A stretch of DNA of 64,000 nucleotides from Acidobacteriota bacterium (lineage in GTDB: Bacteria > Acidobacteriota > UBA6911). The position numbers and the translations under genes were made by a program. Shown piece by piece: positions 9,294 to 18,988 of this stretch. Under the pieces are notes generated by a model. It made no database searches. It was not told where the DNA came from and worked only from the letters and a program-made list of their open reading frames with translations. How positions within the stretch are numbered: the stretch's first letter is position 1; the number at the start of each line of letters is the position of its first letter. The stretch covers positions 20,502-84,501 of the forward strand of contig JAAYAJ010000007.1 in assembly GCA_012719455.1 (NCBI GenBank). Reading direction: 5' to 3'.

Positions 9294-10625
9294 ATGACCA
9301 GAACCAGATCCGTACCCTTGACCCTCGTCGCCCTCGTCGCGGCGCTGTTGCTTTCCGCCGCCTGCGCCCGGCCCCCGGGGGATGAGAAACACTGGGTGAG
9401 CGCATGGAGCACCGCCGTGCATGAGCCGCTGGCGTTCATGCCGCGCCAAGCCGTTCCCGTCCTGGAAAACCGGACGGTGCGCATGATCGTGCGCCCGACC
9501 ATTGCCGGTGAGCGCGTACGCATCCGGTTCTCCAACGCCTGCGGAAATCAACCCCTGGCCATCGGCGCCGCCCGGATCGCGCTGGTGTCCGAAGGCGACA
9601 GGATCGTTGCGGAGTCGGACCGGCCCCTGACCTTTTCCGGCAGGGGCTCGGTCCGTATCCCGCCGGGCGCTCCCATGCTGAGCGACCCGGTGGACCTGCA
9701 ATTTCAGGCCTTTGCGGAGATCGCGGTCAGCATCTTTCTCCCCGCCGCTGTTGACGATGTGACCTTTCACCTGGTGGGGCAGCAACCGACCTATATCTCG
9801 GAGCCGGGAGATTTCACGGCGGCGGCGGATATTCCGAACGCGACGACGAGGACATCCTGGTTCTTTCTTTCCGGACTGGAGGTCCATGCGCCGGGCCCGG
9901 TCGGGACGATCGTGGCCCTGGGAGATTCGATCACGGATGGTGTCGGCGCGGAACAGGAGCCTTACCAAAACTGGCCAGATCTCCTGGCCAACCGGCTGGC
10001 GGCGCAGCAATCCCTGCCCCCGTTGGCGGTGGTCAACACGGGGATCGGCGGCAATCGCGTTCTTCATGACGGCGCCGGCGTCAGCGCCCTCGCCCGCTTC
10101 GACAGGGATGTCCTGGCGCAACCCGGGGTATCCGGCGTCATACTGCTCGAGGGGATCAACGACATCGGCTGGCCGCGCATGAAGCTTCCCGCGGCTGCTC
10201 CGGGCGCTCCGGCGGCGCGCTCTGCGCCTGGCGAATCGCCATTCGCACGCCAGTTGGTCACGGCGCAGGATATCATCGCCGGGTACCGGCAGCTTATCGA
10301 TCGCGCCCACCAGCACGGAATCAGGGTATTCCTGGCGACCCTGCTCCCCTATGAAGGCGCCGACTACTACACCGAGGACGGCGAAGCGATCCGCACGGAG
10401 GTCAACGAATGGATCCGGACCGGCGCAGCGGCCGACGGGTACTTCGATTTCGACCGGGCGGTGCGCGACCCCGACAATCCAAGGCGTTTCCGTGACGGGT
10501 ATCACTCCGGCGACAACCTGCACCCGAGCGCGCGCGGCTACCAGGCGATGGCCGATGCCGTCGATCTCGCCCTGCTGCGGGGAATCGAGCCCGCGGTCGG
10601 GACGGGTGGAGAAACCGGAAAGTAG
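9294..10625 (+). CDS. SGNH/GDSL-family hydrolase, lipoprotein-like signal
   Basis: IVALGDSITDGVG, GIGGNRVL, GINDIGWP and DNLHPSARGY blocks. Confidence 0.88.
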   Translation: MTRTRSVPLTLVALVAALLLSAACARPPGDEKHWVSAWSTAVHEPLAFMPRQAVPVLENRTVRMIVRPTIAGERVRIRFSNACGNQPLAIGAARIALVSEGDRIVAESDRPLTFSGRGSVRIPPGAPMLSDPVDLQFQAFAEIAVSIFLPAAVDDVTFHLVGQQPTYISEPGDFTAAADIPNATTRTSWFFLSGLEVHAPGPVGTIVALGDSITDGVGAEQEPYQNWPDLLANRLAAQQSLPPLAVVNTGIGGNRVLHDGAGVSALARFDRDVLAQPGVSGVILLEGINDIGWPRMKLPAAAPGAPAARSAPGESPFARQLVTAQDIIAGYRQLIDRAHQHGIRVFLATLLPYEGADYYTEDGEAIRTEVNEWIRTGAAADGYFDFDRAVRDPDNPRRFRDGYHSGDNLHPSARGYQAMADAVDLALLRGIEPAVGTGGETGK

Positions 10626-10633
10626 CCCCGCTC

Positions 10634-12208
10634 CTATGCCGGGAGCGACATGTCCGACGGCCCGATGATGCCGACTCCCATCCGCAGCATCTCTTCGCGG
10701 ATGGCCTTTTCGTAGGTGCCGGCGACCATCACGTGATGGCAACCCGCCAGCCGCTGCTGAAGCTGTTCGATATACTTGAACTTCACCGCGAGTTGATTGG
10801 AGCAGTATTTGCGCACCTGCGTGGAAGCCGGCGCATCGGCAACGGGAGGGTTCTCGATATCGCTGGCCCTGAACTGGGTTTTTCCCGGCCACAGGACGAA
10901 ACTTGCGAGGTCCTTGCTGAACAGTCCCAGGGTTACGTCGATTCCGACCGGGAATTGCACTTCCACGGTCGCCCCTTTTCCCATCCCGTGATAATCGCGG
11001 AGGTTGTGCGGCAGGGGCGGCGCGTCGCGCCCCTGCAAGCGTATCGGCGCGACGCAATGACGGAGAATGAGGGTCGACTTCCCGAAATCCACCTCGGACA
11101 CGTTACACTGGTAGGCCGGCTTGCGGCTGATTTCCTGTAAAACCATGGAGGTCAGCAGCGCGCACACGTCGGCCTCGCAAGGCGCCGTAATCCCTTCGTC
11201 CCGCAACCTGGTAAAGGCCACGCACGGAAGGGGGATCGGGGGTTTGCCGCTGAAGGAAAAGCTCAGGCAGTCGATCGAGATGGCCGACAGCCGTTCCTCT
11301 TGCACGAGGGAGCGCAGGAGGAGCGTCATTCGGGCCGCATCGAGAAGCGTCCGGTCGGAAGGTTCGATGACCCGGGTCGCTTCCTTTTTCCAGAGTTCCA
11401 TCTCCTTCCTGGCCGCGGCTTCGTCGACTTTTTCCAGCAACGGCATCAGGTCTTCGACCGGCCGGTAGCGAATCCGGAGTCCCGTTTTCCTGTAAACGTA
11501 ATCCGCGTTCAGGTGACCCATGGGCACGCTGGTCGAGTCGAAGGGCCTGCCGAAAATGAGAGCCTGCCGGCCGGCCAGGATCCGGGGGACCGCGAGAATC
11601 CTCAGCAGTTCGACGGCGTGCGCTTCCGAGTTCGCCAGGATGGCGTTGGCCCCCCTGGTCCGTATCGCGGCCACGATATCCGCATCCACCATGATCAGGT
11701 CGGGATTTACGGGAAGGAGGACGATGGGGATATCCAGGGCCCCCATGTGTACGGAGATATTGCCGATATTTCCGACGGCCGTTCTCACGGTCGGCCGGAT
11801 CAGGAGAAGATCGGGACTCTGTTCCTTCACGAGTCCGGCTATCTCCTGCGGCTTGCGCTGAAGACTCTCCTGGATCGGAATCACCTGGAATTCATATTCG
11901 CGGATAGCCCGGATCGCTTCGATAAGCTTTTCATGGTCGGCCAGCGAATCGCTTACGAAAAGCACCTTCCTGGTCTTCCCGGTATTTACCGGCCGCTCCG
12001 GAACCGGGGGGGGCGGGGCTGCCGCGCCCACCCCTGAAAGAGGCAAGAGTGTGCCGGCTAGGGTCGTTGCCATGATGAAATCACGGCGGCCTACGCGGCC
12101 CGTTTTCCGTTCATCGTTCTGCATCGGAACCTCCCGTTGCCGAAACCCGGTTCGGCAAAAATCATATAATGGCCTTCTTCCGCCCGGGCGAATGTCTTGC
12201 GGATCCAC
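10634..12208 (-). CDS. Exported L-fucose/L-arabinose isomerase-like protein, Tat-type signal
   Basis: VGRRDFIMATTLAGTLLPLSG leader (likely start at the internal MQNDERK); long isomerase-like body (LLLIRPTVRTAVGNIG..., SIDCLSFSF..., CEADVCALLTSMVLQEISRKPAY). Confidence 0.6.
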   Translation of the reverse strand: MDPQDIRPGGRRPLYDFCRTGFRQREVPMQNDERKTGRVGRRDFIMATTLAGTLLPLSGVGAAAPPPPVPERPVNTGKTRKVLFVSDSLADHEKLIEAIRAIREYEFQVIPIQESLQRKPQEIAGLVKEQSPDLLLIRPTVRTAVGNIGNISVHMGALDIPIVLLPVNPDLIMVDADIVAAIRTRGANAILANSEAHAVELLRILAVPRILAGRQALIFGRPFDSTSVPMGHLNADYVYRKTGLRIRYRPVEDLMPLLEKVDEAAARKEMELWKKEATRVIEPSDRTLLDAARMTLLLRSLVQEERLSAISIDCLSFSFSGKPPIPLPCVAFTRLRDEGITAPCEADVCALLTSMVLQEISRKPAYQCNVSEVDFGKSTLILRHCVAPIRLQGRDAPPLPHNLRDYHGMGKGATVEVQFPVGIDVTLGLFSKDLASFVLWPGKTQFRASDIENPPVADAPASTQVRKYCSNQLAVKFKYIEQLQQRLAGCHHVMVAGTYEKAIREEMLRMGVGIIGPSDMSLPA

Positions 12209-12506
12209 GGTGTCCGGGGCATTCGAGGCGGCATGACGATCCGGTTTCCTTCCCCAATTAGCGATTGCGCAAGGGTACGTTTCATACTATAAAGATTCGA
12301 CCGGACGAATGGAACAACTGTTTAACCCCTGGCTTTTTCGCGTCTCGTCCCGATACCGGAACGGCTCGTCCCGTCGAGTTCAGGGAAAGGGACGATGCAG
12401 GATGGCAATGACGGCGCATCATGGAAACGTGAGGAAACGTGAGCGGAGCATGGGCGCAGCGCGGGCGGAGCGCGGGCCCTCCCGGACAATGATAGGAGAA
12501 ACCCTG

Positions 12507-14294
12507 ATGTTGGAAAGAGGAAAGGTGGCGTGGTGGAGGTTGGTGGTCGCAATCGGGCTGCTGTTGCTTGCGGGCGCGGGCCCTGCGGCGGCGCAGACGG
12601 GTGTTCCCCCGGGCGGCGCCGAAAACAGGGAGATCGCGCAATCCGATTGCACGGCGGAGAAAATCGGCTCTTCCATCCCCGTATCCGCGATCGGCGAACC
12701 GGTATCCGGAGTAACCCTGGAGGCGCCGGTCTGGACGCCGGCCGCGGGCCCGGCGCCCGCCTATTGCACGGTAAACGGGAGCATGGCGCCGGTCTCCAGG
12801 GAACCGTCTTCCCGGCCCATCAATTTCCGGGTTGTGCTCCCGGCATCCTGGAGTCGCCGCGCCGTGCAATTGGGGGGCGGGGGCATGAACGGCATGATCC
12901 CCAATCTGCTGGGGGGCGCCAATATGGGGCCGGGGCCTTCACTGATCCAGCTTGGATTCGCCACTTACGGCAGCGATTCTGGGCACCAGACCGCCTTCAG
13001 GGGATTCAGCAAGTCCGGCCCGCCCGCGGGGCCGCCTCCCGCTGGCACGGGCGACGATTGGGCCCTCAACGATGAAGCCATCATGAACCTGGGGTACATG
13101 CAAATGAAGAAGACGCACGATGCCGCCCTGGTCATCATGGAAAGGCTTTATGGGGAAAAGCCGCGCTTCAATTACTACATGGGAAGTTCCCAGGGGGGCA
13201 GGGAAGCGCTCACCGTGGCGCAGCGGTATCCCGAGGATTATGACGGCATCGCCGCGAACGTTCCCATCGTGGGTCTTTCGACCCTGATGCTTGCGCCGGA
13301 ATTGATTCGCATCCAGGAAAAGCCCCTCGCCAACTGGGTGCCGCCGAGTAAAACAAACGCCATCCGCGGTGAGTTCATGCGCCAATGCGACGGCCTGGAT
13401 GGATTGACGGATGGAATCATCAACAATTACATCGCCTGCCGCGCGATCTTCGACCGCACGCAGGCACCCCGCACAAGCGATCCCTGGAAGGCCAAACGCT
13501 GCCCGAACAACACGGATCCCGATCCCGAGGACACCAGCGCGGACGCGTGCCTGACCGACGGACAGATTTCCACGCTCGAGGTCATCTACAGCCGCTACGC
13601 GTTTGCGACCCCCCTGGCCAACGGGGTGAAGACATTCGGCATGTGGGTGCCCAACACGGATCCCGCGGGCGGCGGATTGATAGAGCGCAACCGTTTCCGC
13701 GGGCAGGAAGGCGCGGCCGAAGATGCGCCCAACCATTTCCAGATGGGCGTTCTGGGCGTGACCGGGTTTTTGATGAAGGACCTGAAGGCCAACCCGCTCG
13801 ATTATGTCGAAGGGGGCAAGTGGGACGGCCGGCGGCGGGAACTCTCGCAGATTCTCGATTCCACCAATCCCGATTTGAGCGCGTTCCAAAAGCGCGGCGG
13901 GAAGATGATCGTCGCCATCGGAACCAACGACAACGTCGCCTCTCCCGGAGCGCAGCTGGATTACTTCGAATCGTTGATCGAGAAAATGGGACGGAAGAAG
14001 GTGGAGGAGTTTGCCCGCCTTTACGTGCTCCCGCAGACAGGCCATGGCTTGACCGGGACGAACTACACGATCGACGGGCAGGGGAAAGCGATCCCGGCAA
14101 AGCCCATTCCCAGCAGGTTTGACCGCTTCAATATGCTGGTGGAATGGGTCGAGAAGAATGTGCCGCCCCCGGTGCCCGCAATCGTGACGGCCGACGACAG
14201 GAGCCTGCCGATGTGCTCGTATCCCGCCTACCCCAAGTATATCGGGGGCCCGGTCGAGCGGGCGGAATCCTATCGATGCACCGACGGGAAATAG
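12507..14294 (+). CDS. Tannase/feruloyl esterase family hydrolase, secreted
   Basis: From MLERGKVAWWRLVVAIGLLLLAGAGPAAAQ; YYMGSSQGGREALTVAQRYPEDYDGIAANVP; CDGLDGLTDGII; lacks the two CS-D-HC cysteines. Confidence 0.85.
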   Translation: MLERGKVAWWRLVVAIGLLLLAGAGPAAAQTGVPPGGAENREIAQSDCTAEKIGSSIPVSAIGEPVSGVTLEAPVWTPAAGPAPAYCTVNGSMAPVSREPSSRPINFRVVLPASWSRRAVQLGGGGMNGMIPNLLGGANMGPGPSLIQLGFATYGSDSGHQTAFRGFSKSGPPAGPPPAGTGDDWALNDEAIMNLGYMQMKKTHDAALVIMERLYGEKPRFNYYMGSSQGGREALTVAQRYPEDYDGIAANVPIVGLSTLMLAPELIRIQEKPLANWVPPSKTNAIRGEFMRQCDGLDGLTDGIINNYIACRAIFDRTQAPRTSDPWKAKRCPNNTDPDPEDTSADACLTDGQISTLEVIYSRYAFATPLANGVKTFGMWVPNTDPAGGGLIERNRFRGQEGAAEDAPNHFQMGVLGVTGFLMKDLKANPLDYVEGGKWDGRRRELSQILDSTNPDLSAFQKRGGKMIVAIGTNDNVASPGAQLDYFESLIEKMGRKKVEEFARLYVLPQTGHGLTGTNYTIDGQGKAIPAKPIPSRFDRFNMLVEWVEKNVPPPVPAIVTADDRSLPMCSYPAYPKYIGGPVERAESYRCTDGK

Positions 14295-14307
14295 AAGGGG
14301 AGGCACC

Positions 14308-15378
14308 ATGAAAGGCAAACGTTGGGTCGTAATTGCGGCGGTGGTGCTGGCATGCGCGGGCACGCTGCAACGGGTCCACCCGCAGCCCCCGGAAAAGGGG
14401 GGCCGGGGAGCCGCTTACGGGGGCGCCGGGAAGGTTCTGCTGCCGCACGAATCGTGGCCCTGCGCGATGCCCGGGGGCATTCCCGTTCCGGAACGCGGGG
14501 TTCCGGTCTTCGAGGCGGTCATGAAGCTCGACCAGGTCCACGATCTGGGCAAGACGCCCTACGGCTACCGCACGGCATACGTGGCCGGGGAAGGCACGGT
14601 CACGGGGGACAAAATCAAGGGCTCCGTCATGCCGGGGGGGCTCGATTTCCAGTTGCATTTCGCAAACGGCGCCATGGAGATCGAGCAGATCTTCGTGTTG
14701 CGGACGGACGACGGGAAATACATCTGCATGCGGAGCCCCGGCACGGCCGCGGATAGGGATGACGTCAGGATGGTGCCCGATTTCGAAGCCCCGACGGCGG
14801 GCGCCTATGCCTGGCTCAACGAGGGGAAATATGCGGGCAGGCGCATCCTCGATCCTGCCGCCGGGACCTTGAAGATCAGCGTTTTCGACGTGAGCTCCCT
14901 GGTTGCGGCCGCAAACGCCAACGACGGGATTCGGGTGACCAAGCCGGCGGATGTCAGGAAGCAGGCGTGGGATTACCGAAAGGCCGCGCCGGGGGAACAG
15001 CAGGGGGACGTGCTGATCACCGAAAACGTGTTGCTGGGCGGCAGCCAGTCGGTAGGTGCGACCAAAATGGGCAACCGGAACATCATTCCCATAACCGGAG
15101 GAACCTTCACCGGGAAGCTCACGGGGAAGATCCTGCCGGGCGGCGCCGATTACCAGAACCTGGCGAAACCGCCGACGATCGATGCGCGCTATCTCTGGCA
15201 GACGGACGATGGTGAGGTGATCATCGTGCGTAACGGAGGCTCTTTCGGATCGCTGGTGCCGACCTTCGAGGTCCGGTCGGACAGCAAGTATGCCTGGTTG
15301 AATGACGGAATGTACCTGAGCTCCAATCCCGGCATGGGTGTGGGCGGTGTGTCGCTCACCTTTTACGAGAGCAGGTAG
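14308..15378 (+). CDS. Secreted protein with two tandem DUF3237-like domains
   Basis: Two related halves: ...GEGTVTGDKIKGSVMPGGLDFQL...RTDDGKYI... and ...GGTFTGKLTGKILPGGADYQN...QTDDGEVIIVRNGG.... Confidence 0.7.
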   Translation: MKGKRWVVIAAVVLACAGTLQRVHPQPPEKGGRGAAYGGAGKVLLPHESWPCAMPGGIPVPERGVPVFEAVMKLDQVHDLGKTPYGYRTAYVAGEGTVTGDKIKGSVMPGGLDFQLHFANGAMEIEQIFVLRTDDGKYICMRSPGTAADRDDVRMVPDFEAPTAGAYAWLNEGKYAGRRILDPAAGTLKISVFDVSSLVAAANANDGIRVTKPADVRKQAWDYRKAAPGEQQGDVLITENVLLGGSQSVGATKMGNRNIIPITGGTFTGKLTGKILPGGADYQNLAKPPTIDARYLWQTDDGEVIIVRNGGSFGSLVPTFEVRSDSKYAWLNDGMYLSSNPGMGVGGVSLTFYESR

Positions 15379-15432
15379 CGGCAGGACGGATCCCGGTATA
15401 GGGTCGCGGGGGCGGGCGTTGGAAGCGACGAC

Positions 15433-16782
15433 TTGGTAAAGTACGCGGACCGGCTCGGAAGCGCGCCGCTCACATCGTTGCTGGTACGGTTGAGCCTCCC
15501 CGGGATGGCATCGATGGTGGCCACGAGCGTGTACAACATCGTGGACACCTTCTGGGTTGCCCGGCTGGGACATGAGGCCATCGCCGCGCTCACCATCGTC
15601 TTCCCGTACCAGATACTGACCATCGCCGTCGGCATCGGCACCGGGGTCGGGATGAGCGCGCTGGTATCGCGGCGCTTCGGGGAACGCAACGGCGAAGCCG
15701 CCAACCGGATCGCCGGGCAGGTTTTCTTCCTGGGCCTCTTCTGGGGCCTGCTGTTCGCGCTCGTCGCCCGGTTCGGCGCCGGCCGCATCATCGCCTCCTT
15801 CGGCGCCACCCCCGACATCACCGATTTCGCCGCCGACTACCTGGTGATCACCGCCTGCGGCGCGCCCCTGTTCATTTTTTCCATGCTCGCAAGCCAGTTG
15901 ATCCGCGGCTCCGGTGATGCCCTCAAGCCGATGGTCATCATCGGCGTCGCCAGCGCGCTCAATATCGTGTTCGACCCCCTGTTGATCTTCGGCATCGGCC
16001 CGTTCCCGGAACTGGGAATCCGGGGAGCGGCCCTGGCGACCGTCATGGCGCAGTTGTGCGGCGCCGTCCTGGCGCTCTTCTATCTCATGGGGGGGCGCAC
16101 CGCCTACCGGATCCGTCCGGCATTCGTCCTGCCGGACTGGGGACAGATCCGCGAGATCTACCGCATCGGCACCCCGGCTTCGGTCCAGGAAATGACGGAG
16201 AGTTTCGCTTTTGTCATCTTCAACCGGATGTTGTCGGGCTACGGCTCGGTGGCGATAGCGGCCGCGGGGTTGACCCTGCGGGTGGCGGATTTGATGTTCA
16301 TGCCCATCATCGGAGTGTCGCACGCGCTGCTGCCGGTGGTGGGCTACAACCTGGGGGCCGGGAACCACGCCCGGCTCTGGCGGGCGGTCAAACTCTGCTC
16401 GCTCGGCCTGGTGCTGCTGCTGGGGGGATGCACCCTGTTGGTCGAGATCTTCGCACCGCAGATCGTCGCCCTGTTCAGCCGCGACCCCGAGGTTGTTTCG
16501 GGCACGGTTCCGGCCATGCGCATCATGCTCTCCACCCTGGTCTTCATCGGACCCGGGGTGATGGCGGTGGCGACCTTCCAGGGGCTCGGCAGGGGAGGGA
16601 CGGCATTCTTCCTGTCGCTGGCGCGCCAGTTCCTGCTCTTCGTTCCCCTGGTCCTGCTGCTGCGGCGCCTGTTCGGACTGACGGGGGTATGGCTGGCCTT
16701 GCCGGCGGCGGATGTTCTAAGCCTGGTGCTCTCCCTGTCGTTCCTCCTCAGGGAACGCGGCCGGCTTGCGGGGGGGCGCTGA
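15433..16782 (+). CDS. MATE family efflux transporter
   Basis: TTG start; 449 aa, about 12 TM segments; SLPGMASMVATSVYNIVDTFWVARLGHEAIAAL is a typical MATE N-terminus. Confidence 0.9.
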   Translation: MVKYADRLGSAPLTSLLVRLSLPGMASMVATSVYNIVDTFWVARLGHEAIAALTIVFPYQILTIAVGIGTGVGMSALVSRRFGERNGEAANRIAGQVFFLGLFWGLLFALVARFGAGRIIASFGATPDITDFAADYLVITACGAPLFIFSMLASQLIRGSGDALKPMVIIGVASALNIVFDPLLIFGIGPFPELGIRGAALATVMAQLCGAVLALFYLMGGRTAYRIRPAFVLPDWGQIREIYRIGTPASVQEMTESFAFVIFNRMLSGYGSVAIAAAGLTLRVADLMFMPIIGVSHALLPVVGYNLGAGNHARLWRAVKLCSLGLVLLLGGCTLLVEIFAPQIVALFSRDPEVVSGTVPAMRIMLSTLVFIGPGVMAVATFQGLGRGGTAFFLSLARQFLLFVPLVLLLRRLFGLTGVWLALPAADVLSLVLSLSFLLRERGRLAGGR

Positions 16783-17088
16783 CCAGTTTGCCCGGTCCCC
16801 GCCGTCATCCATTTCCTCCGCTGAGCCGCTCCCTTCCCTCGGGCATAATTCGTTGCACCGCAGGGCGCTTCCATCTAGAATGGTGTCGAAACGCGGGGTT
16901 CCGATCCGGATAGTAAGGAAAGGCGGTCTTCACCCTCGACGTGAGCCTGCCGGGATGCCCTGCGCCAAGATCCTGATTTCGCCCCACGCCACGCCGGGTG
17001 GTCGATTACACCGTGACCCCCGACCGGGGTTCTCAAGGCGCTGGGAAAGATCTGAAACAAAGACGGCAACAGAAAAGGAGAGAAAAAG

Positions 17089-18096
17089 ATGATGCGGAGG
17101 CTACAGCTGGTCCTGACAATGGTTCTGATTTCAGGATTATCCTGGGCGGCGGCGCAGCCGGCCGCGGCGCCGGCCTCGAAGCCGGCGTGCGACCGCGCTT
17201 GTCTTGAAAGATTCATCGACCGATACTTGGACGCCATGGAAGCGGACAAGCCGTCGCTCGATCTGTTCGCCCGCGACTGCCGCTTTACGGAAAACGGTGT
17301 GCAGCTCCCGCTCGGCGGCGAAGGGCTCTGGGTGAACATGTCGGGGAAGGGGAACTACCGTTTCTACGTTCCGGACATCGAGACGCAGCAGGTGGCCTTC
17401 ATCGGCACCGTGCGCGAGGGCAAGGACTTGGTCGCCGTGGCCGTCCGGCTGAAGATCGTTGCGGAACGTATCACCGAGGCCGAACAGCTGGTGATCCGCC
17501 CGGAGGCGGCCGGCGCGGGCGTGTCGGGGGTTCCCTCTTTTCCCGACACCGGGGAGAGCGTCGAAAAGCTGGGTTCGCCGCACCCGGTCTACCTGGAGGT
17601 GATTCCCGAAGCGGAGCGTCCCTCGCGCGAGGAGATGATCAAGACCGCCAACTACTACTTCACGGGGATGCAGAAGAACGACGGCAAGGGGTACTATCCC
17701 TTCACCGACGATTGCCACCGGATCGAAAACGGGCTGCCCGCTACCAACGCACCGCTCAAGCCGGGGGAGACCCGGCCCGACCCGAAAACGGCCAAGAGCT
17801 ATTCGGCCGCCTGGGGCTGCCGCGAACAGTTCGAGTCGGGGCTGCTCAACTTTGTTTCCCGCATCCGAGACCGCCGATTCGTGGCGGTGGACCGGGAGCG
17901 CGGGATCGTCTTCGCCTTCGGCTTTTTCGACCACCACCACATCAACTGGACCTGGCAGTTGGCCGAGCTGTTCAAGATCGAGAAGGGACAGATCAGGCGC
18001 ATCGAGGCCGTGTTCCACCGCTCCCCCTACGGGATGAACTCGGGGTGGAGCACCTATGAACAGGGGATCTCGGACGCACTGCAGATCGTGTATTGA
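17089..18096 (+). CDS. Secreted SnoaL-like/uncharacterised protein
   Basis: Signal peptide; two alpha+beta-like halves, with FARDCRFTENGVQLPLGGEGLW typical of SnoaL-like ketosteroid-isomerase-fold families. Confidence 0.55.
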   Translation: MMRRLQLVLTMVLISGLSWAAAQPAAAPASKPACDRACLERFIDRYLDAMEADKPSLDLFARDCRFTENGVQLPLGGEGLWVNMSGKGNYRFYVPDIETQQVAFIGTVREGKDLVAVAVRLKIVAERITEAEQLVIRPEAAGAGVSGVPSFPDTGESVEKLGSPHPVYLEVIPEAERPSREEMIKTANYYFTGMQKNDGKGYYPFTDDCHRIENGLPATNAPLKPGETRPDPKTAKSYSAAWGCREQFESGLLNFVSRIRDRRFVAVDRERGIVFAFGFFDHHHINWTWQLAELFKIEKGQIRRIEAVFHRSPYGMNSGWSTYEQGISDALQIVY

Positions 18097-18154
18097 CACC
18101 TCGACGGCGCTCCGGCTCCGCCGGGCTGTCTCCATTCACTCGGGGGAGGGAAGC

Positions 18155-18988
18155 ATGGAAGAGAGAGGGAATTCGATTCTGCCGGACCGGAGGGAATTCC
18201 TGCACCACTGCATGATGCTGGCCGGGGCGGGGGTCGCCGGGTGCATGGTTCTAACGGGCACGGGGCCGGAAGCGCGCGGGGGGGAGTATAGCGTCGCCCC
18301 TTCCGACCCGCGGCTGGAAACGGAGCGGGTGCGCTACCCCGCGGGGGAGGGGGAAATGGAGGCCTATCTGGCCCGGCCCAAGGGGGATGGGAAGTTCCCC
18401 GCCGTCATCGTCATCCACGAGATCTTCGGCCTGAACGCCCATATCGAGGATGTGGCGCGGCGGATGGCGCTCGAGGGGTTTTTCGTGATCGCGCCCGACG
18501 CGCTCACGGCCTCGGGGGGGACTGCGGCCAACTCCCAGGACATCATGTCGAAGATGATGAAGCTGGACCAGGCGGAGACCGTGCGGAATTTCACCGCCGC
18601 GGTGCGCTATCTTAAAACCCACCCGAAGACCACGGGGAGCGTGGGCTGCACCGGTTTCTGCTGGGGTGGGGCCATGACCAACCAGGTGGCGGTCAACGCC
18701 CCCGATCTTGCGGCCGCCGTCCCCTACTACGGCACCGTTCCCGCCGCCGAAGACGTGCCGAAGATCAAGGCAGCCATGCTCTGCCATTTCGCCGACAACG
18801 ACGAGCGGATCAACGCCGGGATCCCCGGGTTCGAAGCGGCGGTCAAAAAGGCCGGGATCGACTGCCGGATCCACCTCTACGAGGGGACGGAGCACGGCTT
18901 CAACAACGATACCGGCGCCCGCTACCACAAGGAGGCCGCGGCCCTGGCCTGGAAGCGGACGGTCGACTTTTTCAGGGAGAAGCTCTGA
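18155..18988 (+). CDS. Dienelactone hydrolase family protein, Tat-type signal
   Basis: From MEERGNS; DRREFLHHCMMLAGAGVAGC leader; VIHEIFGLN, GCTGFCWGGAM and EHGFNND motifs. Confidence 0.88.
   Translation: MEERGNSILPDRREFLHHCMMLAGAGVAGCMVLTGTGPEARGGEYSVAPSDPRLETERVRYPAGEGEMEAYLARPKGDGKFPAVIVIHEIFGLNAHIEDVARRMALEGFFVIAPDALTASGGTAANSQDIMSKMMKLDQAETVRNFTAAVRYLKTHPKTTGSVGCTGFCWGGAMTNQVAVNAPDLAAAVPYYGTVPAAEDVPKIKAAMLCHFADNDERINAGIPGFEAAVKKAGIDCRIHLYEGTEHGFNNDTGARYHKEAAALAWKRTVDFFREKL

Noticed and set aside
14128-16368. 746-aa minus-strand ORF
   Set aside because: Antisense to the DUF3237-like and MATE genes; biased composition, no motif.
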